From: Polaromonas sp. JS666
GTDB taxonomy: Bacteria; Pseudomonadota; Gammaproteobacteria; Burkholderiales; Burkholderiaceae_C
Direction of reading: 5' to 3'
Assembly (NCBI RefSeq): GCF_900103405.1
Contig: NZ_FNHX01000001.1
Location: 744,001-808,000 of the forward strand
Length of the DNA stretch: 64,000 nucleotides
A program made the translations under genes and the position numbers. The notes below the pieces were generated by a model. That model worked only from the letters and a program-made list of their open reading frames with translations, searched no databases and was not told where the DNA came from. Positions 35,609 through 46,598 of the stretch are shown here, in pieces. The stretch's first letter is position 1. Each line of letters begins with the position of its first letter.

Positions 35609-35951
35609 AGGATTTTCCTTGTAGGTTGGTGAGTTGAAAAACTTCCACTTCAAGTGACGGCTCGGGTGCCCGCAAGACAACCGGACGGAGCAAACCTTGG
35701 ATCCAGACGAACGCGGATCAACCTTGCCGTCCCGGCGGATGCTAGCCAGTCCAAGCGGCAAAGAACAGGCCAAAGCGAGCCGGATTCGGGAAATCCGACA
35801 AACATCTACCGCGCACAGACAATTCGCGCGAGCCTCCCAGGCGAACTCGAATACCTTCAACGTCCTCACAAGAGATCGGCAAACCGTCAGCGAAGTTTTC
35901 GAAGACGGGGAGAACGATGCCATCCGATACCAGAACAAGGGAGAAAGCCGT
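35609..35951. other. Intergenic region between divergent RiPP-locus genes
   Basis: 343 bases between the precursor start (minus strand) and the 109-aa gene (plus strand). It should hold promoters for both directions, but I see no convincing sigma-70 pair or operator palindrome. A frame is open across it on each strand; neither has a credible start. Confidence 0.4.
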
Positions 35952-36281
35952 ATGGATGAACGCCTGACGGTTCGCCTGCACAAAATCCTGAGGGCCCCCT
36001 GGGCCATTCCACCGGTAGAGCATTACCGCGTGATCGGAACCGTGCACCGCGGTATGGAGTTCGGTTTCCTGGCCATTGCGCGCAACGGCGCCTACCTGCA
36101 GGTCAATGGGTCTGTGGTTCAGCGGCTGAACCGCGGCGACGTCGATGCCGCCATCAGCAGCGCTGAGCAACTGTTCGCCGCCAGGCCCGTGCAAGCCTCG
36201 TCAGCGGGGAGTGTTGCGGGGCCGGTGACGGTCATACGCAAAAAAAGGCGCACACCCGCTGACACGGGTGTTGCGCCTTGA
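35952..36281 (+). CDS. Hypothetical protein divergent from the RiPP operon
   Basis: 109 aa. AAGGGAG lies 9 bases before the ATG at 35952. The central segment (GTVHRGMEFGFLAIARNGAY then LQVNGSVVQRLNRGDVDAAI) looks like a compact beta-rich domain followed by a helix. The C-terminal tail is basic and disordered. No family recognised. The stop codon overlaps the dnaB terminator stem. A link to the RiPP locus rests only on position. Confidence 0.55.
   Translation: MDERLTVRLHKILRAPWAIPPVEHYRVIGTVHRGMEFGFLAIARNGAYLQVNGSVVQRLNRGDVDAAISSAEQLFAARPVQASSAGSVAGPVTVIRKKRRTPADTGVAP
36240..36279 (-). terminator. Intrinsic terminator of dnaB
   Basis: Read on the minus strand, a 14-bp stem with one bulge (AAGGCGCAACACCCG against CGGGTGTGCGCCTT) is followed by seven T. 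It lies 18 bases after the dnaB stop and overlaps the 3' end of the convergent 109-aa gene. Confidence 0.85.
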
Positions 36282-36296
36282 GGCCACCAGTGATCG

Positions 36297-37709
36297 TTAG
36301 AAGTCCCCTGACGCGCCGTGCGCCAGGCTCTCGAACTTGGTGATGCGGTTGATGAAGGCCAGCTTCACCGTACCCGTGGGGCCGTTACGCTGCTTGCTGA
36401 TGATGACCTCGGCCACACCGGGCTCCTTGCAAGCCTCCTTGGTGTAGTACTCGTCGCGGTAGATGAACATGATGATGTCGGCGTCCTGCTCGATGGCGCC
36501 GGACTCGCGCAGGTCGCTCATCATGGGGCGCTTGTCGGTGCGCGACTCGACGCCGCGGCTGAGCTGCGACAGCGCGATGACCGGGCACTGCAGTTCCTTG
36601 GCCAGCATCTTCAGGCCGCGCGAGATTTCGCCGACGGCGGTGGCGCGGTTCTCTTCGGCCATGCCACCGGAGACGCTCATGAGCTGCAGGTAGTCGACCA
36701 CGATCAGGCCCAGCTTGCCACACTGGCGGGCCAGGCGCCGCGCATTGGCACGCAGCTCGCTCACGGTCAGGCCCGGCGTTTCGTCGATGTGAAGCGAAAC
36801 GGTGCGCAGCTTTTCGATCGCTTCGGTCAGGCGCGGCCACTCCTCGTCGGTCAGGGCGCCGGTGCGCAAATGGGTCTGGTCGATGCGGCCTATGGAGCCG
36901 ACGATACGCACGGCGAGTTGGGAGGCGCCCATTTCCATGGAAAACACCGCCACCGGCAGGCCTTCGTTGAGCGCGACGTGTTCGGCGATGTTGATGGCCA
37001 GCGCGGTCTTGCCCATGGAGGGGCGCGCCGCCAGGACGATCAGGTCGCCGGCCTGCAGGCCCGACGTCATATGGTCAAAGTCCCTGAAGCCTGTGGGAAC
37101 GCCGGTGACGTCCTGCGGGTTTTCGGCCATCTCGGTCACGCGGTCCAGCAGGCTCACGACCAGCGTGTCCATGCTCTGGAAGCCTTCCTTCATGCGCGAG
37201 CCCTGCTCGCCGATCTTGAAGATCTTCTGCTCGGCCTCGTCGAGGATGGTCGCGACGTCCTTGCCCTGCGGGTTGAAGGCGTTGGTGGCGATTTCGTCGG
37301 AGGCCGACACCAGCTTGCGCAGGATGGAGCGCTCGCGCACGATCTCGGCGTAGCGGCGGATATTGGCGGCGCTGGGCACGTACTGCGCCAGCGAATTGAG
37401 GTAGCTCAGGCCCCCTACTTCGTCGGCCTTGCCCTGGTTCTGCAGGTATTCGTAGACCGTGATGATGTCGGCCGGCTTGTTTGCGTTGATGAGCGCACCC
37501 ACGGCGGCGAAGATCAGCTTGTGCTCGGAGCGGTAGAAATCCTCGTCGACCAGCAGGTCGCCCACCCGGTCCCAGGCGCCGTTGTCGAGCAACAGGCCGC
37601 CCAGCACGCTGGATTCACCCTCGATGGAATGCGGCGGAATGCGCAGCTGGGCGATCTGGCGGTCGGGGCTGTAGCCGGGATCGTCATAGGTGGAAAGTAC
37701 GGCTGACAT
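36297..37709 (-). CDS. dnaB: Replicative DNA helicase DnaB
   Basis: 470 aa, usual length. The N-terminal domain (residues about 20-125) contains PHSIEGESSVLGGLLLDN, and the RecA-like motor has Walker A in AARPSMGKTALAIN, Walker B in LIVVDYLQLM and the Arg/Gln region in SKQRNGPTG. It unwinds DNA at the replication fork. The ATG at 37709 follows AAGGAAA. It follows the rpsF-rplI operon in the usual betaproteobacterial order. Confidence 0.97.
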   Translation of the reverse strand: MSAVLSTYDDPGYSPDRQIAQLRIPPHSIEGESSVLGGLLLDNGAWDRVGDLLVDEDFYRSEHKLIFAAVGALINANKPADIITVYEYLQNQGKADEVGGLSYLNSLAQYVPSAANIRRYAEIVRERSILRKLVSASDEIATNAFNPQGKDVATILDEAEQKIFKIGEQGSRMKEGFQSMDTLVVSLLDRVTEMAENPQDVTGVPTGFRDFDHMTSGLQAGDLIVLAARPSMGKTALAINIAEHVALNEGLPVAVFSMEMGASQLAVRIVGSIGRIDQTHLRTGALTDEEWPRLTEAIEKLRTVSLHIDETPGLTVSELRANARRLARQCGKLGLIVVDYLQLMSVSGGMAEENRATAVGEISRGLKMLAKELQCPVIALSQLSRGVESRTDKRPMMSDLRESGAIEQDADIIMFIYRDEYYTKEACKEPGVAEVIISKQRNGPTGTVKLAFINRITKFESLAHGASGDF

Positions 37710-37843
37710 GGGTTTCCTTGGGAGAGGGTGAATGGTACGCCGTGGACGCAAAACACCGCGGGATAAGGCTGTGGATAACCGGGGGAAATCGGGTGGAAAT
37801 GGACCGGGAGCTTGTGCATAGCCAGGGGATGCGGCCGGGCATG

Positions 37844-37872
37844 AAAAAAGCCGCTCGGCGAGCGGCTTTTTT
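37844..37872 (-). terminator. Bidirectional intrinsic terminator after rplI
   Basis: GCCGCTC / GAGCGGC stem around GGC (37850-37866), with six A on the left and six T on the right. It ends the ribosomal-protein operon 18 bases after rplI and separates it from dnaB. Confidence 0.9.
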
Positions 37873-37890
37873 CGTGAAGGGAAAAAGCGC

Positions 37891-38343
37891 TTAAGCGGTT
37901 TCGCCGTACACGGTCACGGTAATGTCCACAGCCACGTCGGTGTGCAGGGCCACGGTCACGGCATGGTCGCCGACGATCTTCAGCGGGCCGTTGGGCATAC
38001 GGATTTGCGACTTCAGCACGGGGAAGCCCTGCTTGGTCAGCTCGGCCGAGATGTCGTGGTTGGTGACGGAGCCGAACAGGCGGCCGTCAACACCGGCTTT
38101 TTGCGTGAGCTTGACGGTGGTGCCGCTCAGCTTTTCGCCCTGGGCTTGCATTTCGGCCAGCTTGGCAGCCGCAGCCTTTTCGAGTTCGACGCGCTTGGCT
38201 TCGAATTCGGCCTTGTTGGCTTCCGTGGCGCGGCGTGCGCGGCCCGAAGGGATCAGGAAGTTGCGTGCGTAGCCGTCTTTGACCTTGACGATTTCGCCGA
38301 GGTTACCGAGGTTCACGACTTTGTCGAGCAGAATGATTTGCAT
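37891..38343 (-). CDS. rplI: 50S ribosomal protein bL9
   Basis: 150 aa, standard length. The N-terminus [19 protein letters not shown] and [16 protein letters not shown] are the bL9 signature. It binds 23S rRNA at the base of the L1 stalk. Last gene of rpsF-priB-rpsR-rplI. Confidence 0.98.
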   Translation of the reverse strand: MQIILLDKVVNLGNLGEIVKVKDGYARNFLIPSGRARRATEANKAEFEAKRVELEKAAAAKLAEMQAQGEKLSGTTVKLTQKAGVDGRLFGSVTNHDISAELTKQGFPVLKSQIRMPNGPLKIVGDHAVTVALHTDVAVDITVTVYGETA

Positions 38344-38354
38344 GGTCGCGCTCC

Positions 38355-38639
38355 TTACAGGGTACGGTGCTGGTCGCTGTAAGGCAGCATCGCGAGAAAG
38401 CGAGCGCGCTTGACGGCGGTGTTGATCTGGCGCTGGAAAATCGCGCGCGTGCCGGTCAGGCGCGCGGGGATGATTTTTCCGTTTTCGGCAACGAAATCGC
38501 GCAGGGTGTCGATGTCCTTGTAGTCGATTTCTTCAACGCCAGCGGCTGTGAAGCGGCAAAAACGCTTGCGCTTGAACAGCAGGGATTGGGTATTGCGCTT
38601 GGGGCGCTTGTCTTTGTTGAAACGTTTTGGTCCGGCCAT
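38355..38639 (-). CDS. rpsR: 30S ribosomal protein bS18
   Basis: 94 aa. The conserved core reads [20 protein letters not shown], then [16 protein letters not shown] and [20 protein letters not shown]. It has a slightly long basic N-terminus, usual for Burkholderiales. Partner of bS6 in the 30S platform. Confidence 0.98.
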   Translation of the reverse strand: MAGPKRFNKDKRPKRNTQSLLFKRKRFCRFTAAGVEEIDYKDIDTLRDFVAENGKIIPARLTGTRAIFQRQINTAVKRARFLAMLPYSDQHRTL

Positions 38640-38649
38640 GATGGACTCC

Positions 38650-38958
38650 TTAAATGGGGTTCGGTACTTGCTCTACCTTGTGCAGAGCTTGAATATGGAA
38701 AACAACACCTTTGCTGGTGCGCGCATTGATGAGGAAACCGGTGAACCTGAAGGGCTGGCCTAAGGGTGACTTGGCTGATTGCTCAGCCAGCGCTCCGAAG
38801 GCAACCGCCCTGACCGTCAATTTGACCTGTCTGGTGACTCCGGCTTCGACAACTTCGGACTCGTGTTCGAGGACGAAATTGGCGGCAGGGATTCCAGCGG
38901 GCGTGTAGCGAAGAGGACTTGCCTCGGCGATACAGGCGGTCAGTTCAACGTGGTTCAC
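38650..38958 (-). CDS. priB: Primosomal replication protein N (PriB)
   Basis: 102 aa OB-fold single-stranded-DNA-binding protein for PriA-dependent replication restart. [20 protein letters not shown] and the ending [11 protein letters not shown] match the family. It sits in its conserved place between rpsF and rpsR, 10 bases from rpsR. Confidence 0.95.
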   Translation of the reverse strand: MNHVELTACIAEASPLRYTPAGIPAANFVLEHESEVVEAGVTRQVKLTVRAVAFGALAEQSAKSPLGQPFRFTGFLINARTSKGVVFHIQALHKVEQVPNPI

Positions 38959-39018
38959 TGCGGGCTTTTGCTCAATGGCAGCTGCGCGGCAGCGAGGCGT
39001 TCAACAGCATGGTGGCAA

Positions 39019-39384
39019 TTAAGCCGCATACTCCTGCTGTTGGGCTTTACGGGCTTCTTCCCTCTCGACGTTGCGCATCATGAGGGATGGGCCGGTTTCG
39101 GCCTTTTTCTTGACCACGGTCAGGTGGCGCAGCACGGCATCGTTGAACTTGAACGCGTGTTCGATTTCTTCCATCACGGCCTGGCTGGCTTCGATGTTGA
39201 TGCAGAGGTAGTGGGCTTTCGCGAGCTTCTGGATCAGGTACACCAGCTGGCGGCGGCCCCAGTCTTCAACACGGTGCACTTTTCCGCCGCCGGCGGTGAT
39301 CATGCCCTTGTAACGTTCCAGCATGGCTGGGACTTGCTCGCTTTGATCCGGGTGGATCAGCAAGACGATCTCATAGTGACGCAT
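39019..39384 (-). CDS. rpsF: 30S ribosomal protein bS6
   Basis: 121 aa. [39 protein letters not shown] and [11 protein letters not shown] are the bS6 signature. First gene of the operon; AAGGAG precedes the ATG. Confidence 0.98.
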   Translation of the reverse strand: MRHYEIVLLIHPDQSEQVPAMLERYKGMITAGGGKVHRVEDWGRRQLVYLIQKLAKAHYLCINIEASQAVMEEIEHAFKFNDAVLRHLTVVKKKAETGPSLMMRNVEREEARKAQQQEYAA

Positions 39385-39460
39385 AAACTCTCCTTGTGGT
39401 TGATGAAAGCTGCCCCAGCGTCGTTAAGGGTGCAGCAAGGCGAAGCCCAAGAGTATAGCA

Positions 39461-39655
39461 CGCCCCCACGGTCTCTCACTTCGTGTGGCTCCCTGCCCCC
39501 GAGGGGGCCGCCCGCCTGTGGCCCGGCAAAGCCGGTTCCACGGCTCATGCTGGTGGAAAAAAGCCCCCACGTTCGCCCACTGCGTGTGGCTCTCTGCCCC
39601 CCGAGGGGGCGCCTGCGGCCTGGCAAAGCCAGTTCCGCGGCCCCTGCTGATGGGA
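39461..39655. repeat. Tandem pair of about 102-base GC-rich repeats
   Basis: Two diverged copies begin at 39461 and 39563 (period 102). Shared blocks are GCCCCCACG, CGTGTGGCTC, the self-complementary CCCCCGAGGGGG and GGCAAAGCC. The latter two can form hairpins. The repeat fills most of the 309 bases between rpsF and the symporter gene and may serve as a transcript end for the symporter operon. Confidence 0.8.
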
Positions 39656-39693
39656 ATTAGCGCCTACCCCTGCCTTGTTACATTTCGGCGGCT

Positions 39694-41802
39694 CTAGAGC
39701 CGTTTCAGGTCCGGGTAGCGGATGTACTCGACCAGTTCCTGGATTTTTTGGCTGGGCGCCGGGGTGAGCAGGCTCACCAGCACCATTACGGCAAAACCCA
39801 CGGGCACGCCGAACAGGCCGGCAGAAATCGGGTCTATGCCCCACCACAGCTGCACCGGCGAGCTGATGCCGAAGGTGGCGCGCAGCCAGGGCTGGTTGGT
39901 GAACATGTAGTAAGACGTCACGCCCAGGCCCGATACCATGCCCAGAACGGCGCCTATGCCGTTGGCGCGCTTCCAGAAGATGCCCAGGCTCAGCGCCGGG
40001 AAAAAGGAGGCGGCGGCGAAGGAAAACGCCGCCGACACCAGGAAAAGGATGTCCGCCGGCTTTTGCGCCGCCACATAGGCCGCCAGCAGGGCCACGATGA
40101 GCAGCAGGATCTTGGACACGGTGACCCGGCTCACGGTGGAGGCGTTGGGGTCGATCATCTTGTAATAAAGGTCGTGGCCCAGTGCGTTGGCGATCGTCAG
40201 CAGCAGGCCGTCGGCGGTCGACAGCGCGGCGGCCAGCCCGCCGGCCGCCACCAGGCCCGAAATGACATAAGGCAGGCCCGCCAGTTCGGGCGTGAGCAGC
40301 ACGATGATGTCGCCGCCTATGGTCATTTCATTGAGCTGCAGGATGTTGTCGCGGTTGATGTCGGCCACCGACAGCAGGCTGGCGTCCACCCGGCTCCAGG
40401 CGCCGACCCAGGACGGCAGCTGGTCAAAGCGCGTGCCGACCAGCACGGTAAAGACTTCGTACTTCACCAGCACGGCCAGGGCTGGCGCCGTGAAATACAG
40501 CAAAAAGATGAAAAACAGCGACCAGGTGACCGACTGCCGCGCCTCGCGCACGCTGGGCACGGTGTAGTAGCGCATCAGGATGTGCGGCAAGGCGGCCGTG
40601 CCCACCATAAGGCAGAACACCAGGGCCAGGAAATTGCGGCGCGAGGTGTCGTAGGCCTCCTGCTCCCGGGGTGTTCCCTCGGGGTCGCCCGAGAACTGCG
40701 CCGCATGGGCGGGCATGCCGTTGAGCGGTTGGGTCTTGACCTCGGCCGCGGCTTTGGCCGCCGTCCAGGCCTTGACGGCCGCTGCCTCGTCCCTGGGCAT
40801 GGCGGCCAGGGTCTTGGCTGCCGAGGTGATTTCAGCCACCGAGGCATTGCCGCCCTTGAGCTGCTCCATGCGTTTGGCAGCGGCCAGCTTGTCGGCGGCC
40901 AGCGCCTCGGCCGGGTGGGCCAGCTTGCCGGACAGCGCCTCGGAGCGCTGCCGAAACAGCTCGCGCACCTGCAGCTCCTTGGGATCCGCGGCCAGCTCCT
41001 TTTCCTTGGCGCTGACTTTCTCCAACTGGAAGCCGTAAACCAGCTGCGGCACCGGAACACCGGTCTGCTTGACCGACAGCCACACCACCGGGATCAGGTA
41101 GGCCACCACCAGGATGATGTACTGGGCCACCTGCGTCCAGGTCACGGCGCGCATGCCGCCCAGGAAGGAACACACCAGGATGCCGCCCAGGCCCAGGAAA
41201 ATGCCCAACTCGAAGGCGATGCCGGTCAGGTAGGAGGTGATCAGGCCCACACCGTAAATCTGCGCGACCAGGTAGGTGAAGGAGCACAGGATGGCCGCTC
41301 CCACACCGAGCAGGCGCGGCAGCTTGCCATAGCGCTCTCCCAGGAAGTCGGGAATCGTGAACTGGCCGAATTTGCGCAGGTAAGGCGCCAGCACCAGCGC
41401 GACCAGGCAGTAGCCGCCGGTCCAGCCCATGATGAAGGCCAGGCCGCTGTAGCCCGTGAGGTAGAGCGTTCCGGCCAGGCCGATGAAGGAAGCGGCCGAC
41501 ATCCAGTCGGCGCCAGTGGCCATGCCGTTGTAGACCGCCGGCACGCGCCGACCCGCCACATAGTATTCGCCCGCGTCGGTGGTGCGGCTCATGATGCCTA
41601 TGCCCGCGTACAGGCCTATGGTGGCCAGCAAAAAGGCCGTGCCTATCCATAGGCGCGGCAGGCCCATGCGCTCCAGGCCCGCGAGGATGAGCACAAACAC
41701 CACGAGGCCCACGGTATACCAGCGGTAGACGCGGTTGAGCTGCGCCTTGAACTGCTGGCTGGACAGCAAAACCCCGTCGCGTGAACCGAAGAAGCCGGCC
41801 AT
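39694..41802 (-). CDS. Sodium/solute symporter large subunit, VC_2705 family
   Basis: 702 aa with about 13 membrane helices of the SSS family (MATGADWMSAASFIGLAGTL and ALSTADGLLLTIANALGHDL). Between helices, residues about 265-385 form a long charged alanine/lysine-rich soluble insertion (from QLEKVSAKEKELAADPK). Members are acetate/organic-acid or cation symporters that work with a DUF4212 small subunit, encoded directly upstream with no gap. Substrate is not certain. Confidence 0.87.
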   Translation of the reverse strand: MAGFFGSRDGVLLSSQQFKAQLNRVYRWYTVGLVVFVLILAGLERMGLPRLWIGTAFLLATIGLYAGIGIMSRTTDAGEYYVAGRRVPAVYNGMATGADWMSAASFIGLAGTLYLTGYSGLAFIMGWTGGYCLVALVLAPYLRKFGQFTIPDFLGERYGKLPRLLGVGAAILCSFTYLVAQIYGVGLITSYLTGIAFELGIFLGLGGILVCSFLGGMRAVTWTQVAQYIILVVAYLIPVVWLSVKQTGVPVPQLVYGFQLEKVSAKEKELAADPKELQVRELFRQRSEALSGKLAHPAEALAADKLAAAKRMEQLKGGNASVAEITSAAKTLAAMPRDEAAAVKAWTAAKAAAEVKTQPLNGMPAHAAQFSGDPEGTPREQEAYDTSRRNFLALVFCLMVGTAALPHILMRYYTVPSVREARQSVTWSLFFIFLLYFTAPALAVLVKYEVFTVLVGTRFDQLPSWVGAWSRVDASLLSVADINRDNILQLNEMTIGGDIIVLLTPELAGLPYVISGLVAAGGLAAALSTADGLLLTIANALGHDLYYKMIDPNASTVSRVTVSKILLLIVALLAAYVAAQKPADILFLVSAAFSFAAASFFPALSLGIFWKRANGIGAVLGMVSGLGVTSYYMFTNQPWLRATFGISSPVQLWWGIDPISAGLFGVPVGFAVMVLVSLLTPAPSQKIQELVEYIRYPDLKRL

Positions 41803-42060
41803 CTAGTCCCCGTCCGCCACATCGTGTTCGATGTCGAGCCGGTTCATGTACCAGGCATAAAAGCCGATGATCAGGCAGTACACCAGCAAGGCGCCCTGCG
41901 CGCCCACCCAGAAGCTGAAAGGCCAGCCAAAGAACCGGAAATTCAGCGCGCGCGCGAAGTAGCTGACACCGAAGGTCACGCTGAACCAGACCAGCAGCAG
42001 CAAGGCTGTCACCGCGAGGTTTTTACGCCAGTAGCGGCGGTGGCTGTCAGCGGGCTGCAT
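41803..42060 (-). CDS. DUF4212 sodium/substrate symporter small subunit
   Basis: 85 aa with two membrane helices; RRYWRKNLAVTALLLLVWF, FGVSYFARALNFRFFGWPFS and YCLIIGFYAWYMNRLD are typical. It adjoins the symporter gene exactly and overlaps the upstream TPR gene by 14 bases. Confidence 0.9.
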   Translation of the reverse strand: MQPADSHRRYWRKNLAVTALLLLVWFSVTFGVSYFARALNFRFFGWPFSFWVGAQGALLVYCLIIGFYAWYMNRLDIEHDVADGD

Positions 42061-42670
42061 GGCCTGCCTCGCGGCTGGTTACCCTGCCCGCCTGCAGTGC
42101 GGTGGCGTTTTCACGTTCCAGTTGCGCGGCCACGCGCGGCTCGAAACGGCGCAGGTGGGCGATGACCTTGCGTGCCTTGCCCGGCTCGCCCAGCGCCAGC
42201 CAGACCTGCGCGAGCCGGTACCAGCCATATGGGCCCAGCGGCTGCAACGCGGTGTTGCGCTCCAGCGCCTGGGCGGCCTCCTGCCAGCGCTGCTGGTGGA
42301 TGCGCACCAGCGCCAGGCCGTACCAGGCCCGGTCCAGGCGCGAGTCCAGCGCCAGCGCGCGCTCAAAGGCGGAGCCGGCCTCCTCATGGCGCCCGGCCTG
42401 CTGCAACACATAGCCCAGGTTGAACCATCCCGCGGCCTGCCGCGGCCAGGCGGTGGTCAGTTGCCGCAGGCTGTCAATGGCCTCCTGCGTGAGCTGCAGT
42501 TGCGCCTGCACATGGCCACGGCTGGCCAGGGCGTAAAGATCGGCAGGCCGCAGGCACAGCATCCGAGTGAACTTTGGCAAGGCAGCCGCGCGCTTGCCGG
42601 CCGCGAGCAGCAGCAAGGCCTGCGCTTTCAGGAAGTGGTACTGCAGGGCGGGTGCAAGCGGCAGGCTCAT
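42047..42670 (-). CDS. Tetratricopeptide repeat protein
   Basis: 207 aa. Successive TPR units include GWFNLGYVLQQAGRHEEAGS, AWYGLALVRIHQQRWQEAAQ and GWYRLAQVWLALGEPGKARK. No signal peptide. The ATG at 42670 forms an ATGA overlap with the upstream membrane-protein gene, so the four symporter-locus genes are probably one operon. Possibly an accessory factor for the transporter. Confidence 0.8.
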   Translation of the reverse strand: MSLPLAPALQYHFLKAQALLLLAAGKRAAALPKFTRMLCLRPADLYALASRGHVQAQLQLTQEAIDSLRQLTTAWPRQAAGWFNLGYVLQQAGRHEEAGSAFERALALDSRLDRAWYGLALVRIHQQRWQEAAQALERNTALQPLGPYGWYRLAQVWLALGEPGKARKVIAHLRRFEPRVAAQLERENATALQAGRVTSREAGHAAR

Positions 42671-42963
42671 TTGCACAGCGCCACCCCGATTTCCAGGCAG
42701 ATGCGGACTTTTGTGACGGCCGCCGCAAGCCAGACCAACGCCAGCACCAGGAAGGCCACCAAAGGCAGGTGGCGGTCCAGGACCACGGGTGGGGAAATCC
42801 AGCGCGCCGCCCTCACCCAGGGCCGGCCCAGCAGTTCCAGCAGGCGGTAAAACGGGTTGCCGCCGCGTCCGGCACCAGCCAGCATCCCCAGCACCCATTG
42901 GCCGACCAGCGCGAGCAGCGCAATTTCAGCAAGCAGTTTGGCGGTGGTGGCGACGGCAAGCAT
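42667..42963 (-). CDS. Small membrane protein
   Basis: 98 aa with two or three hydrophobic helices (LLAEIALLALVGQWVLGMLAG and LPLVAFLVLALVWLAAAVTK) separated by a basic loop. No known motif. First gene of the symporter operon. Upstream, at 42991-43010, lies a perfect hairpin with arms CCTCCGAT / ATCGGAGG that may be regulatory. Confidence 0.65.
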   Translation of the reverse strand: MLAVATTAKLLAEIALLALVGQWVLGMLAGAGRGGNPFYRLLELLGRPWVRAARWISPPVVLDRHLPLVAFLVLALVWLAAAVTKVRICLEIGVALCK

Positions 42964-43081
42964 GGCTGATGACAGACAGGAAAGGCAGTGCCTCCGATTG
43001 TCATCGGAGGACTTGCCAATTGCTTACCGCGGGGGCGCCGGCCACCGGGGGTTTTCCCTCGGTGGGCGCGACGGGCCTGGC

Positions 43082-45481
<2,400 letters not shown>

Positions 45482-45668
45482 GAAAATACTCCGGGAGGTT
45501 TAAAAACCGGGGAATTCGCCATGCGCGGCAGGCAACCTTGTTGTTGTTCTAGGGGGTTGTGGCGGGGCATGGCGTGGCAAACTGGATAATTGGCCCAATT
45601 GTAGGGGCCTGCCGCCGGATGCGCCGCGTCAGGCTTTCACCCAGCTTTCAATCAGCCAAACACCCACC

Positions 45669-46490
45669 ATGTCCCAACGCACCGTGTTTTTCATCTCCGA
45701 CGGCACCGGCATCACCGCGGAAACCTTTGGTAACGCCATCCTGGCCCAGTTTGAATTCAAGCCGCGCCACGTCCGCCTGCCCTTTATCGACAGCGTGGAC
45801 AAGGCCCACCAGGCGATACGGCAGATCAACCACACGGCCGAAGTCGAGGGCAAACGCCCCATCGTCTTCACCACGCTGGTCAACATGGAAATCCTGGCCG
45901 TCATCAAAACCCATTGCAACGGCATGCTGCTGGACATGTTCGGTATGTTCGTCGCGCCGCTGGAGGGTGAGCTGGGCATCAAGTCCAACCACCGCGTGGG
46001 CCGGTTTTCGGATGCCTCCAAGAGCAAGGAATACGACGACCGCATCGAGGCCATCAATTTTTCGCTGGCGCATGACGACGGCCAGAGCAACCGCGACCTG
46101 GAGAATTCGGACGTGATCCTGGTGGGCGTGAGCCGCAGCGGCAAGACGCCGACCTCACTCTACCTCGCCATGCAGTACGGCCTCAAGGCCTCCAATTACC
46201 CGCTGATTCCCGAAGATTTCGAGCGCCGGCAGCTGCCGCCGGCGCTGGTGCCGCACCGTAAAAAAATCTTCGGCCTGACCATCGCGCCGGAACGCCTGAG
46301 CCAGATCCGCAACGAACGCCGGCCCAACTCGAAATACGCGAGCCTGGAGAATTGCCGCGACGAAATCCACGAAGCCGAGGCCATGATGCGGCGCGAAGGC
46401 ATACGCTGGCTCTCGACCACCACCAAGTCGATTGAAGAGATTTCGACCACCATTCTGCAGGAAATCCGGCCGGAACGGCTCGAATACTGA
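45669..46490 (+). CDS. ppsR: PEP synthase regulatory protein (bifunctional kinase/pyrophosphorylase)
   Basis: 273 aa, DUF299 family. It phosphorylates PpsA with ADP and reverses this with phosphate. The opening [20 protein letters not shown] and the P-loop GVSRSGKT at 153-160 are diagnostic, as is the closing EEISTTIL. Divergent from ppsA across 187 bases in which I see no clear operator. Confidence 0.95.
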   Translation: MSQRTVFFISDGTGITAETFGNAILAQFEFKPRHVRLPFIDSVDKAHQAIRQINHTAEVEGKRPIVFTTLVNMEILAVIKTHCNGMLLDMFGMFVAPLEGELGIKSNHRVGRFSDASKSKEYDDRIEAINFSLAHDDGQSNRDLENSDVILVGVSRSGKTPTSLYLAMQYGLKASNYPLIPEDFERRQLPPALVPHRKKIFGLTIAPERLSQIRNERRPNSKYASLENCRDEIHEAEAMMRREGIRWLSTTTKSIEEISTTILQEIRPERLEY

Positions 46491-46598
46491 GCCGGGCGGG
46501 TAGTCGGCCGGCCCCTGACCGGTTCACGCGTCCAAGCAGCGGGCAGCGTCGATACGCAATTCCCGCAGCCCACAGGCCGAAATGAAACCCGCTGTTAC

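Noticed and set aside
39461..39655. Possible CRISPR array
   Set aside because: Only two diverged copies of about 102 bases, no short repeat-spacer structure and no cas genes.
39748..41652. 634-codon plus-strand frame opposite the symporter
   Set aside because: Composition is dominated by Gln, His, Arg and Gly, typical of an antisense frame of a membrane protein gene.
43042..43065. Terminator after ppsA
   Set aside because: The CCACCGAGGG / CCCCCGGTGG stem is strong but no T-run follows on the minus strand, so it is mentioned only in the ppsA entry.
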